DNA from: Rhodococcoides fascians A44A
GTDB taxonomy: Bacteria; Actinomycetota; Actinomycetes; Mycobacteriales; Mycobacteriaceae
Direction of reading: 5' to 3'
Assembly: GCF_000760735.1 (NCBI RefSeq)
Contig: NZ_JMEX01000008.1
Span: forward strand, 2,953,535 to 3,017,534
Length of the DNA stretch: 64,000 bases
The notes under the pieces were generated by a model that saw nothing but the letters and a program-made list of their open reading frames with translations, was not told where the DNA came from and did not search any database. Each line of letters opens with the position of its first letter. Position 1 is the first letter of the stretch. Shown in pieces: positions 16,376 through 24,630 of the stretch. Position numbers and translations under genes: made by a program.

Positions 16376-17224
16376 ATGACGTTTTCACCGCAGACAAGCA
16401 CTGTCCCGACGATCACCCTCAACGACGGACATGCGATTCCGCAGCTCGGCTTCGGCGTGTGGCAGGTCCCGGACGACGGCGCGCACGACGCGGTAGCCGA
16501 GGCTCTGAAGGTCGGCTACCGCAGCATCGACACCGCCAAGGTCTACGAGAACGAGACCGGTACCGGTAAGGCGATCGCAGAGTCCGGCATCGCGCGCGAC
16601 GAGCTGTTCGTCACCACCAAGCTGTGGAACGACGACCAGGGTTACGACTCCACGCTGAAGGCCTTCGACGCCAGTCTGGAGCGCCTCGGCCTCGAGTACC
16701 TGGACCTGTACCTCATCCATTGGCAGCAGCTGGACCGCGACAAGTACATCGATACGTTCAAGGCGTTCCAGAAGCTGAAGGCCGACGGACGTGTCGGGTC
16801 CATCGGCGTCTCGAACTTCACGATCCCGACGCTGGAGAAGCTGGCCGACGCCGTGGGCGAGACGCCGTCGATCAACCAGATCGAGCTTCACCCGCGCCTC
16901 ATCCAGGAGGAACTGCGGGCTTTCCACACCAAGTACGGCATCGCGACCGAGGCCTGGAGCCCGCTCGGCTCCGGCACGGTTCTCGAGGAGCCCGCCCTGA
17001 AGCCGATCGCCGACGCTCACAGCGTCACCCCGGCGCAGGTCATTCTGCGTTGGCACATCCAGCTCGGCAACGTCGTGATCCCCAAGTCGGTCACTCCCGA
17101 GCGCATCGCGAGCAACTTCGACGTGTTCGGCTTCGAGCTGTCGAACGACGAGATCCAGCAGATCAACGCACTCGACTCTGCTGACGGCCGTACCGGCCCG
17201 GATCCGGACAAGTTCTCGTCCTGA
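16376..17224 (+). CDS. aldo/keto reductase (2,5-diketogluconate reductase-like)
   Basis: A 282-aa NADPH-dependent reductase with a TIM-barrel. The catalytic tetrad is visible: Asp52 and Tyr57 in SIDTAKVYENE, Lys82 in VTTKLW, His115 in YLIHW. The C-terminal NADP-binding segment VIPKSVTPERIASNFDVF is present. It is close in length and motifs to mycobacterial AKR5-type enzymes that reduce methylglyoxal and other carbonyls. The start is ATG 16376, after the 33-bp tandem repeats. A strong terminator follows at 17237. Confidence 0.93.
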   Translation: MTFSPQTSTVPTITLNDGHAIPQLGFGVWQVPDDGAHDAVAEALKVGYRSIDTAKVYENETGTGKAIAESGIARDELFVTTKLWNDDQGYDSTLKAFDASLERLGLEYLDLYLIHWQQLDRDKYIDTFKAFQKLKADGRVGSIGVSNFTIPTLEKLADAVGETPSINQIELHPRLIQEELRAFHTKYGIATEAWSPLGSGTVLEEPALKPIADAHSVTPAQVILRWHIQLGNVVIPKSVTPERIASNFDVFGFELSNDEIQQINALDSADGRTGPDPDKFSS

Positions 17225-17236
17225 TTTCTCTTCACT

Positions 17237-17276
17237 CACGCGCGGACGCAGACCCCAGGGTCTGCGTCCGCGCGTG
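17237..17276 (+). terminator. strong intrinsic-type hairpin after the aldo/keto reductase
   Basis: A perfect 19-bp stem with left arm starting CACGCGCGGACGCAGACCC (17237-17255) and its complement at 17258-17276, leaving only CA at the tip. There is no U-run, as is common in actinobacteria. It lies 13 bp after the stop codon. Confidence 0.8.
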
Positions 17277-17314
17277 TGTAGGTGGGCCGGCCCTCGGCGC
17301 TTATGCTGAGCGGC

Positions 17315-18142
17315 ATGGCACCGTTGACGGGGAAAACGATCGCGCTGACGGCCGAGCGTCGGGCCGACGAGTTCGCGACTCTTCTCGAGCGCCGGGGCGC
17401 CCGTACCGTGCACGTTCCCGCGATTCACGTACTTCCCCTCGTCGACGATTCCAATCTGCGGGAGAAGACCGAAGGCATCATCGCGCATCCGCCGGAGCTG
17501 GTCGTGATCAGTACCGGTATCGGTTTCCGCGGTTGGCTCGACGCCGCGGAGACCTGGGATTCCCGTGATGCGCTGCTGAGCGCTCTGGGGAATTCCCGCA
17601 TCATTGCGCGAGGACCCAAGGCGCGCGGCGCGATTCGCGGCGCCGGACTCCGCGAAGTCTGGTCCCCGGCCACCGAGGCGTCGCAGGAAGTAGCCGATCA
17701 CCTCGAGTCCGAGGGGATCGCGGGCGTGGATGTCGCAGTGCAGCTTCACGGCACCATCACCGAATGGGAGCCGACGATTCATCTGAGCGAATCGCTCGAA
17801 CAACTCGGCGCCTCCGTTCGCGCCATCGGTGTCTACCGCTGGATCCGGCCTGTGGATCAGCAGCCGTTGATCGATCTGCTGGCCACGATCTTGAACCACG
17901 AGGTCGACGCCGTCACCTTCACCAGCGCGCCTGCGGTGGCCTCGATGTTGTCGACAGCCAAGGACAACGGCATGCTCGACGAATTCCTCACTGCCCTTTC
18001 GGGTCCCGTCGCCGCCATCTGCGTCGGTCCGGTCACCTCGGCGCCGCTCGACGCTCTGGGTGTTCCGACGCGTATGCCCGACCGAGCGAGGTTGGGTTCG
18101 CTGGCCAAGTACGTGGTGGACGAGCTGGGCGAGAAGAGCTAG
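17315..18142 (+). CDS. uroporphyrinogen-III synthase family (HemD-like) protein
   Basis: A 275-aa protein of the two-domain HemD fold: GKTIALTAERRADEFATLLE at the N-terminus, VVISTGIGFRGW, RIIARGPKARGAI, and AVTFTSAPAVASML with AICVGPVTSAPL in the second half. In mycobacteria similar proteins (Rv0260c) carry an extra C-terminal winged helix; here the protein ends right after the HemD domain. Whether it makes uroporphyrinogen III or is a regulatory relative is uncertain. The neighbours are not haem genes. The start is ATG 17315 (ATG 17303 is also in frame). Its stop overlaps the SDR stop in a CTAG. Confidence 0.8.
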   Translation: MAPLTGKTIALTAERRADEFATLLERRGARTVHVPAIHVLPLVDDSNLREKTEGIIAHPPELVVISTGIGFRGWLDAAETWDSRDALLSALGNSRIIARGPKARGAIRGAGLREVWSPATEASQEVADHLESEGIAGVDVAVQLHGTITEWEPTIHLSESLEQLGASVRAIGVYRWIRPVDQQPLIDLLATILNHEVDAVTFTSAPAVASMLSTAKDNGMLDEFLTALSGPVAAICVGPVTSAPLDALGVPTRMPDRARLGSLAKYVVDELGEKS

Positions 18143-18903
18143 CGCAACGCGGGGCCGAGCAGCATGCCGCCGTCGACGGCGAGGTCGGAGCCGGTGGCGA
18201 ACGACGCCCTCGGTGAGGTGAGATACAGGAGTGCCTCGGTGATGTCCTCGGGACGTCCGAGTCGCGGAATCGCAAAGGGCTCAGGTGAATAGAAGTCCGT
18301 TATGGGTCGCTCTCCCGGTGCGGTGGGATGCGTGACGAACGGGGTTTCGATCACGCCAGGACTGACCGAATTGACTCTGATGTTGTCTCGCCCCAACTCG
18401 AGGGCCGCAGATTTCGTCAAACCCAAGAGAGCCCACTTGCCGGCGACGTACGGTGCGTACATCGCAGTTCCTCCGTGCGCCATCGTCGATGCGATGTTGA
18501 CGATGACTCCGCCGCCCCCACGTCTCATCGAGGGTGTCACCGCCTTGATCCCCAGAAATTGACCGGTGAGGTTCACGTCGAGGATTCGGTTCCATGCGGC
18601 GGGGTCGGTGTCCTCGATGGTTGCCGCCGGGTTCTGGATACCCGCGTTGTTGACAAGAATCGACACAGGTCCGAACCGGGACTCCGCGACGTCGATTGCC
18701 GACGCCCACTCCTGTGGGCGAGTGACGTCCAAGCGAACGGCGACGGCCCGCTCACCGAGTTCCTCGGCCACGTCGTCGACGGCGTCCGACCGTCCTGCCG
18801 CCACCACGTTCGCACCGGCTGCGTGATACGCCCGCGCGTGGCTCTGTCCCTGTCCGCCTGCTCCTCCTGTGATCAACACTGTGATGCCGTCGAATTCACC
18901 CAT
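18139..18903 (-). CDS. SDR-family oxidoreductase
   Basis: A 254-aa classical short-chain dehydrogenase starting at ATG 18903 with AGGAGG upstream. Motifs: TGGAGGQGQSHA (NAD(P)-binding), NNAGIQNP, the catalytic Ser in NIASTMAHGG, and YAPYVAGKWA (Tyr and Lys of the YxxxK triad). The C-terminal DLAVDGGMLLGP is typical of alcohol/ketosteroid-type SDRs. The substrate is unknown. It is divergent from a TetR gene, with two GTGAGTC-N4-GACTCAC palindromes between them, so it is probably the regulator's target. Confidence 0.9.
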   Translation of the reverse strand: MGEFDGITVLITGGAGGQGQSHARAYHAAGANVVAAGRSDAVDDVAEELGERAVAVRLDVTRPQEWASAIDVAESRFGPVSILVNNAGIQNPAATIEDTDPAAWNRILDVNLTGQFLGIKAVTPSMRRGGGGVIVNIASTMAHGGTAMYAPYVAGKWALLGLTKSAALELGRDNIRVNSVSPGVIETPFVTHPTAPGERPITDFYSPEPFAIPRLGRPEDITEALLYLTSPRASFATGSDLAVDGGMLLGPALR

Positions 18904-18924
18904 GAATGCCTCCTGCTCGAAGTG

Positions 18925-18942
18925 GTGAGTCGATTGACTCAC
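18925..18942. promoter_or_regulatory. TetR operator candidate, SDR-proximal
   Basis: The palindrome GTGAGTC-GATT-GACTCAC lies 22 bp before the SDR start. The second site at 18962 has the same 7-bp arms and 4-bp spacer length. The centre-to-centre distance is 45 bp. Confidence 0.7.
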
Positions 18943-18961
18943 CATGCGAACGTAGATCAGA

Positions 18962-18995
18962 GAGGTGAGGTGAGTCAAGCGACTCACCTCACCTC
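18962..18995. promoter_or_regulatory. TetR operator candidate, tetR-proximal
   Basis: A perfect palindrome with 15-bp arms GAGGTGAGGTGAGTC (18962-18976) around AAGC. Its inner 7 bp repeat the core of the site at 18925. It ends 15 bp before the TetR start, so it would allow autorepression and joint control of the divergent SDR. Confidence 0.75.
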
Positions 18996-19010
18996 GTGCA
19001 GAATGCAGAG

Positions 19011-19622
19011 ATGCCAACACGACCGTCGGATTATCACCGCGGAATCGCCGAGGAAAAGCGAGCTGCCATCGTTCGAGCGGCCACCGACCTGTTCCTGAAA
19101 TCCGGCTACGATCGGACTTCGCTGGCGAAAATCGCGGACGCTTCCGGCGTTTCGAAAGCCACCTTGTTCAAACAGTTTCCGACCAAGGCGACGTTGTTCG
19201 AAGCAATCGTGCGCGAATCGTGGACACCGGGAGGCAGCGAAGACCTGCCCAGTGACGTCGATCTGGTCGGGCTCGGACGCCGATACGTCGAACTTCTCGG
19301 TCGACCCGAAATGGTGGCCCTGTTCAGGATCGTCATAGCGGAGGTGCCGCGATTTCCGGAGCTCGGACGCACGCAGTTCGACCTCGGAAAGATGCCGTAC
19401 TTCGATTCGGTCAGAGCGTGGTTCGACACCACGAACGAGTCCGGTCGGTTCGTCGTCGAGGACGCCGAGCTCGCAGCTACCCAGTTTCTCGGAATGATCT
19501 CGAACTTCGTGTTCTGGCCGAAGTTGCTGCTCGTGGACTGGTCGCCGAGTGCGGAACAGTGTGATCGTGCGGTCCTGGAGGCCGTGGCAACCATGGAGGC
19601 GCGGTATCGGGCGGTTCGATGA
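19011..19622 (+). CDS. TetR/AcrR-family repressor
   Basis: A 203-aa regulator. The N-terminal HTH reads RAAIVRAATDLFLKSGY then TSLAKIADASGVSKATLFKQ with FPTKATLFEAIV. The C-terminal ligand domain resembles the TetR_C AefR-like type (EVPRFPELGR; QFLGMISNFVFWPK). The start is ATG 19011; a GTG at 18996 directly after the operator is in frame. It is divergent from the SDR and probably represses it and itself through the two palindromes. Confidence 0.92.
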   Translation: MPTRPSDYHRGIAEEKRAAIVRAATDLFLKSGYDRTSLAKIADASGVSKATLFKQFPTKATLFEAIVRESWTPGGSEDLPSDVDLVGLGRRYVELLGRPEMVALFRIVIAEVPRFPELGRTQFDLGKMPYFDSVRAWFDTTNESGRFVVEDAELAATQFLGMISNFVFWPKLLLVDWSPSAEQCDRAVLEAVATMEARYRAVR

Positions 19623-19640
19623 GTCCGGCGGTACGCGGGG

Positions 19641-20558
19641 TCAGCCGTCGAAGAACGCCGTCAGGGCAGGTCCGACGTCGCGGTAGGTGCGCACTGTTCG
19701 AATGCGGCCGTGACCGAGGCGCGCGAGATCACGTCCCAGATCGACGTCGTGTTCACCGGAGGCGTCGAGCAGGACGTCGAGCCGGGGAATCGATGCGGCG
19801 ACGTAGCGGGGGTCGGGTCCGGCGTTGTGTACGCAGTCCGAGAGCAGCAGCACACGCTTGTCGGGTGACGAGACCGTACGCAGAAGTCCCGCCGCAATCT
19901 CGAGCGCGAACTGCACGTTCGTCAGTCCACGAGCCGGGATGCTCAGCACGGTGTCGAGAATCCCGAGCGGGGTCGTCGGATCGCCGAACCGGGCGAGCAC
20001 GGCGGCGTCGGACCAGAATGCGACGACAGCCAGATCGTCCGCGTTCAGCTCACCCGCCACCGCACCTACCGTCGCCGCCGCGGTACGTACCCGTTCCCCC
20101 TTCATCGATCCCGAGATGTCGACGACGAGAACGATCGACCTCTTGGTGTGCAGCCGCTCGCGTACGACGATGTCGTCGTCCTCGGGATACGGGTTGGCTG
20201 CGAGCACGTCGATCGTCCGGTCCATGTCGAGTTCGTCGGAGCCGTCGCGGTAACGCAGCGACGTCAGTTCGCCGATTCCACGGCGAGCGCGGACGTCGCG
20301 TCGGGGACGGCGAACTGCCAGGCGTGCAGCGATCTTTCGGGCTCTGGCCCGCGTCGCGGCATCGATGGTGGTGTTCTCGCTTGCCTCGAACAGCGAGATG
20401 ATCTCGGCGGACTCGTCGGTGAAACCGGGTGCCGACGGATTGTTCTCACCGGCAGCGTGTCCAGGCCGACCGCGGCCGTCGGCGACGAGAACGACTCCAC
20501 CGGCGCCCGGGCGAAACAGGGACGGTGATTCGGTGAGCTGTTTCGGTTTGCGGCGCAA
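19641..20558 (-). CDS. VWA-domain protein (CoxE/MoxR-associated)
   Basis: A 305-aa protein with a basic, disordered N-terminal half and a C-terminal von Willebrand A domain. The MIDAS residues are visible: VVDISGSMKG, the Thr in RGLTNVQFALE, and the Asp in LLSDCVHNAG. MoxR AAA+ ATPases and VWA proteins of this kind act together in metal-cofactor insertion or protein remodelling. The frame continues directly from the MoxR frame past its TGA, and no ATG or GTG occurs between, so TTG 20558 is the likeliest start. It is the last gene of the SDR-SDR-MoxR-VWA unit and converges on tetR. Confidence 0.85.
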   Translation of the reverse strand: MRRKPKQLTESPSLFRPGAGGVVLVADGRGRPGHAAGENNPSAPGFTDESAEIISLFEASENTTIDAATRARARKIAARLAVRRPRRDVRARRGIGELTSLRYRDGSDELDMDRTIDVLAANPYPEDDDIVVRERLHTKRSIVLVVDISGSMKGERVRTAAATVGAVAGELNADDLAVVAFWSDAAVLARFGDPTTPLGILDTVLSIPARGLTNVQFALEIAAGLLRTVSSPDKRVLLLSDCVHNAGPDPRYVAASIPRLDVLLDASGEHDVDLGRDLARLGHGRIRTVRTYRDVGPALTAFFDG

Positions 20559-20621
20559 CGGCGTCAGTGCCGAGGTTTTCGAACTCGGTCGACGGACGGG
20601 TGAATCCGCCGGTACTGCTCT

Positions 20622-21557
20622 TCAACCCGGAGCGGCGGCAGCCGGCTGAAGCATGAAGTGGTCTTCCCATATCCGGTACAGGATCGTTTCCGGCGTGGCG
20701 TCGGCGGTATCGTCGACGTGGATACGCCCGGACAGGGCGACGTAGACGGCGTCGAGCATCACCTGTCGGTAGTCGTCGGGTAAGTCGCGCGGGGGTTCGA
20801 TGTCGGTGACGTCAGGGACCGTCACCTCGCGCAACGACGCCAGTTGCCAGGCCACGAGCGTCAGATCGATCGCTCCTCGGACGCTGCTGCCCTGGGTGAT
20901 GTCCTCGTGTTCACGAGTCGCCCGGGTGATGGCGACGGCGTCGGCGATCAGTCTGAGAGAGTCGGATTCGGTTCTCAGGGCTACGATTCCGCGCTCGGCC
21001 TCCGCGTCCTGGTATCCGATGGCCAAGCGGCACAACCGGTCGTGCACGCTGGTGGAGAGTCGAGTGGTACCGACGTTGTCGTACGGGTTCATCGACGCCA
21101 CCACGCGGAACGACGGCAGTGCGGTCACCGTTCCGACGCGGGGGATGGTGATTCTGCGTTCGGCCATGGCCGTGAGCAGAGTGTTGAGCGTGTCCTCGGG
21201 CGCACGATTGAATTCCTCGACGTACAGGAAACCGCCGGTGCGCATGGCCTCGACCAGCGGGCCCGGTACGAAGTTGTCCTCACTGTAATCCTCCCGGAGT
21301 ACCCGAGAAGGATTGTGATGCCCGACGATTCGAGCCGGCGTCAGGTCGGCGTTGCCTTCGACGAACAGCAGCGGGATGCCCCAGTCCGCCGTGATCGCAC
21401 CGAGCAGTGTGGATTTGCTGGTGCCGGGCGGGCCCTCGATCAGCAGATCGCGCCCGGCGGCCACGGCAGCCAGCAGCAGGTCGAGTTCACGATCCCGCCC
21501 GACGATGTGCGCCGCGATCCGGCGGCGCACATCGGTGATCGACGTCAGTAGCGTCAT
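20622..21557 (-). CDS. MoxR-family AAA+ ATPase
   Basis: A 311-aa ATPase starting at ATG 21557, which overlaps the SDR stop (ATGA). Walker A reads GPPGTSKST, with Ser in place of the Gly before Lys, as in the CoxD-like branch. Walker B is FLYVEEFNRAPEDTL, sensor 1 is VVASMNPYDNVG, and an arginine finger region follows (STSVHDRLCRLAIGYQ). MoxR proteins are chaperones that pair with VWA proteins, here the next gene. Coupling to two SDR genes suggests they help mature a dehydrogenase or its electron partner. Confidence 0.9.
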   Translation of the reverse strand: MTLLTSITDVRRRIAAHIVGRDRELDLLLAAVAAGRDLLIEGPPGTSKSTLLGAITADWGIPLLFVEGNADLTPARIVGHHNPSRVLREDYSEDNFVPGPLVEAMRTGGFLYVEEFNRAPEDTLNTLLTAMAERRITIPRVGTVTALPSFRVVASMNPYDNVGTTRLSTSVHDRLCRLAIGYQDAEAERGIVALRTESDSLRLIADAVAITRATREHEDITQGSSVRGAIDLTLVAWQLASLREVTVPDVTDIEPPRDLPDDYRQVMLDAVYVALSGRIHVDDTADATPETILYRIWEDHFMLQPAAAAPG

Positions 21558-22390
21558 TTGATCGTGTATCCCGCATCGACGGGAATGGTTGCCCCCGTGA
21601 TGTATCGGGCGGCGTCGGAGACCAGGAAGGCGATGGCATTGGAGATGTCGATCGGTTCGACCCACGGGATGGGCAGTGTGTTGGTGGTCGCGAAGATCGG
21701 CTCGGCCTTCTCGCGGCTCGGGTTCGGGTCGTCGGGCGCGAACAGACCCCACGTCTTCGGGTTCTGAATCATCACGGTGTCCACACCGGTGGGATGAACG
21801 GTGTTGACGCGGATACTGTGCTGGCCGAACTCGTTCGCCAGCGTTCGCATGATGCCGACGACGCCGTGTTTGGTTGCGGTGTAGTGCACGGTGTTCGGGG
21901 TGCCCTTCAGACCTGCCGTCGAGCTGGTCAGGACGATCGATCCACCGCGTCCGCCGGCGACGATGTGGGGGAGCGCCGCCTTGCACGTGTTCCACACACC
22001 GGTGAGGTTGACGTCGATCATGGTGCGCCAGGCGTCGTCGGTGATGTCGAGCGCGGGTGAAATCTCGAAGACGCCGGCGTTGCCGAGGGCGATGTCGAGG
22101 CGTCCGAGCTCCGCAACCCCGTCGTCGACGGCCTTCTTCAGGCCCGCCGAGTCGCGGACGTCCACCTGGGTGGCGACGATGCGACGATCGAGCGCCTCCA
22201 CCTGCTTCACGGTGTCATCCAGTTCGGCACGCGTTGCGCCAGGGTACATTTCGATGGTGTCGACGGGTCCGCAGATGTCGACGGCGATGATGTCCGCGCC
22301 TTCCTCGGCGAGCCGGAGTGCGTGGCTGCGGCCTTGGTTGCGGGCAGCTCCGGTGATGAAGGCTACCTTGCCTTCGAGTGTTCCGGTCAC
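21554..22390 (-). CDS. mycofactocin-coupled SDR oxidoreductase (1)
   Basis: A 278-aa SDR starting at GTG 22390, overlapping the upstream SDR's stop (GTGA). NAD-binding is FITGAARNQGRSHALRLAEE with DIIAVDIC. The catalytic set is Ser in VLTSSTAGLKG, then YTATK. The extended insertion VDTIEMYPGATRAELDDTV and DRRIVATQVDVRD are marks of the subfamily (TIGR03971, carveol dehydrogenase-like) that retains its nicotinamide cofactor and relies on mycofactocin as external electron acceptor. No mycofactocin synthesis genes are in the window. It is closely related to the next gene. Confidence 0.85.
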   Translation of the reverse strand: MTGTLEGKVAFITGAARNQGRSHALRLAEEGADIIAVDICGPVDTIEMYPGATRAELDDTVKQVEALDRRIVATQVDVRDSAGLKKAVDDGVAELGRLDIALGNAGVFEISPALDITDDAWRTMIDVNLTGVWNTCKAALPHIVAGGRGGSIVLTSSTAGLKGTPNTVHYTATKHGVVGIMRTLANEFGQHSIRVNTVHPTGVDTVMIQNPKTWGLFAPDDPNPSREKAEPIFATTNTLPIPWVEPIDISNAIAFLVSDAARYITGATIPVDAGYTIK

Positions 22391-23217
22391 TTGATCACCG
22401 ACCCGGCGTCGACGGGCAACTGGACTCCGGTGATGTAGCGAGCGTCGTCGGACACCAGGAAGGCGATGGCATTGGAGATGTCGACGGGTTCGACCCACTC
22501 GATCGGAAGTGCGTTGAGTGTCTTGAACGCGGCGCCCGCATCTTCCTTCGTGGGATTCGGGGTGTCCGGCAGGAAGAGGTTGTACGTCTCCGAGTTGTGG
22601 ATCATGTCCGTGTTCACCGAGGTGGGGTGTACCGAGTTCACGCGAATGTCGAAGGGTGCCAGTTCGTTTGCGAATGTCTTGACCAGCCCGACTACTCCGT
22701 GTTTGGCAGCGACGTAGTGCGCCAGGTTGGCCAGGCCCTTGATCCCGGCGGTGGAGCTGGTCAACACGATCGCGCCCCCGTTCCCGCCGGCCTTGAGGTG
22801 CGGCACGGCGGCGCGGACGGTCTTGAACACGCCGGTGAGGTTGATCGCGATCATCTCGTCCCAGACGTCGTCCGTCAGGTCCTCGAGCGGTGCGAACGTG
22901 GCGATGCCTGCATTCGCGAGAACGATGTCGAGGCGACCGAGTTCGGCGACGCCGTCGTCGACGGCCTTGGTGACCTGGTCGGTGTCACGGACATCGGCTT
23001 TGGAGGCGACGATCCGTCGATCCAGAGCTTCGACCTGGCGGACCGTCTCGGCGAGGTCCTCCTCGGTGGCGAGCGGATACCCGACGGAGCCGACCTGCTC
23101 GCAGATGTCGATCGCGATGATGTCGGCACCTTCCTGGGCCAGTTTCAGCGCGTGGCTTCTGCCTTGGCCGCGTGCGGCTCCGGTGATGAATGCAACTTTC
23201 CCGTCGAGCTTTCCCAT
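22387..23217 (-). CDS. mycofactocin-coupled SDR oxidoreductase (2)
   Basis: A 276-aa SDR starting at ATG 23217, with AAGGAAG upstream. NAD-binding is FITGAARGQGRSHALKLAQE; catalytic Ser in VLTSSTAGIKG and YVAAK. It shares the subfamily insertion (VGSVGYPLATEEDLAETV) and the DIRVNSVHPTSVNTDMI tail with the SDR downstream, so the two look like an old tandem duplication. It is the first gene of the SDR-SDR-MoxR-VWA unit; its promoter should lie in the 23218-23432 gap. Confidence 0.85.
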   Translation of the reverse strand: MGKLDGKVAFITGAARGQGRSHALKLAQEGADIIAIDICEQVGSVGYPLATEEDLAETVRQVEALDRRIVASKADVRDTDQVTKAVDDGVAELGRLDIVLANAGIATFAPLEDLTDDVWDEMIAINLTGVFKTVRAAVPHLKAGGNGGAIVLTSSTAGIKGLANLAHYVAAKHGVVGLVKTFANELAPFDIRVNSVHPTSVNTDMIHNSETYNLFLPDTPNPTKEDAGAAFKTLNALPIEWVEPVDISNAIAFLVSDDARYITGVQLPVDAGSVIK

Positions 23218-23432
23218 GTGCGAACTTCCTTGTTCGTGTGCGGTGAAAACCTGTGCGAGCGCGGAACGTTCACGCACCGAGGCGGTACGTTCCGCGGCAG
23301 GACGCCCAAGATGGAGGGCATGCAAAGAAACCTATCCGACACTCAGTGCAGAAGTGGGCGATTTGCTTGAATTTTCTACGTGTAACCGACGGTTTCGGGT
23401 AAGAACCGGATCCGGAACTTCACTACCGATCT

Positions 23433-23489
23433 CGAGTTCGCACTTGTTCAGATCGAATCGGCAGAATCACCAGCACAAGTGCGAACTCG
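23433..23489. repeat. 57-bp hairpin, solo, sharing the core of palindromes A/B
   Basis: The 15-bp arms CGAGTTCGCACTTGT (23433-23447) and complement (23475-23489) are perfect. The 27-nt loop contains TCGAATCGGCAGAATCACC, which matches the copy A interior at 8638 onward in 18 of 21 positions, although the arms are unrelated. It starts 5 bp beyond the flavin monooxygenase stop, so it could also terminate that gene. Confidence 0.85.
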
Positions 23490-23494
23490 GCGAG

Positions 23495-24574
23495 CTATCT
23501 GCTGCCGAGGGTGTCGAGGAGTTCGGTCACTGCGGCTCGGCCGGCGCGGTTGGCGCCGATGGTGCTGGCGGAGGGACCGTAGCCGAGGAGGTGGACGCGG
23601 TGGTCGGAGGCGACGCGAGTGGCGAGGCGTCCGTCCATGACGATGCCGCCGCCGTGGCCCCGGAGCCGCAGGGGTGCGAGGTGGTCGAGTGCACTGCGGA
23701 ATCCGGTGGCCCAGAGGATGACGTCGGCGTCGACGAAGGAACCGTCGGTCCACCGCACTCCGCCCGGTTCGATGGTGCTGAACATCGGTAGCCGGTGCAG
23801 GGCGCCTCGGTCGCGTGCTGCCTTCAGTCGGTCGGTCAGCAGCAGCCCGGTGACGGAGACGACGGATCCCGGTGGCAGCCCGGCGCGGACGCGTTCTTCG
23901 ACCATGGCGACGGCGGCGCGTCCGGCGTCGGGTCCGAAGTCGTTGTCGCGGAACTCGGGTTCGCGCCGTGTCACCCAGGTCGTGGAGGTGACGAGGGAGA
24001 TCTCGTCGAGCAGTTGTACAGCGGAGATGCCGCCGCCGACGATCACGACGTGCTTGCCGGCGAACTCGTCGGCTGTGCGGTAGTCCTTGGTGTGGAGTTG
24101 GCGTCCGGTGAACGTCTCGGCGCCGGGGTACCTCGGGACGAACGGTTTTTCCCAGGTTCCGGTTGCGTTGATCAGCCCGCGAGCCGAGAGCACGATGTCC
24201 TCCGACTCGACTCGGAAACGGGGTTCGCGGTCGCAGACCACGGTGACGGTGACCGGTCGTCGAACCTGCAGGTCGAACTTCTTCTCGTAGACGTCGTAGT
24301 AGCGCGGGACGGCCTCGGCGGCGATCACTCCGTCCGGATTCTCGTCGGTCAGCACCTCGGCGAACTCCATGCCCGGCAGGTCGTGGACTCGGTTGACGGT
24401 GCTGAGGGTCAGCGACGGCCACCTGTACTGCCACGCCCCTCCGGCGGCGGGAGACCTGTCGAGCATGACGAATCCTTCGCCGGCCACCAGCCCGGCTCGG
24501 CGGAGGTGGTAGCCCGCGGACAGGCCTGCCTGGCCGGCCCCGATGACGGCGACATCTGTTTCGATCACGTTCAC
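23495..24574 (-). CDS. FAD/NADP-dependent flavin monooxygenase-like protein (CzcO family)
   Basis: A 359-aa flavoprotein with an N-terminal FAD-binding GAGQAGLSAGYHL (about 12), an ATG-type motif INATGTWEKP (about 135), an NADPH-binding GGGISAVQLLDE (about 175) and a C-terminal ILWATGFRSALDHL. It lacks a clear BVMO fingerprint. It resembles CzcO-like/TrkA-like monooxygenases found beside transport and detoxification genes. The start is ATG 24574. It is divergent from echA6 (56-bp gap). Confidence 0.87.
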   Translation of the reverse strand: MNVIETDVAVIGAGQAGLSAGYHLRRAGLVAGEGFVMLDRSPAAGGAWQYRWPSLTLSTVNRVHDLPGMEFAEVLTDENPDGVIAAEAVPRYYDVYEKKFDLQVRRPVTVTVVCDREPRFRVESEDIVLSARGLINATGTWEKPFVPRYPGAETFTGRQLHTKDYRTADEFAGKHVVIVGGGISAVQLLDEISLVTSTTWVTRREPEFRDNDFGPDAGRAAVAMVEERVRAGLPPGSVVSVTGLLLTDRLKAARDRGALHRLPMFSTIEPGGVRWTDGSFVDADVILWATGFRSALDHLAPLRLRGHGGGIVMDGRLATRVASDHRVHLLGYGPSASTIGANRAGRAAVTELLDTLGSR

Positions 24575-24630
24575 CAGTACATCAGCCCGCAGTCGTCGCT
24601 CACATCTACCGATGGGTAACGTCTGACCTC

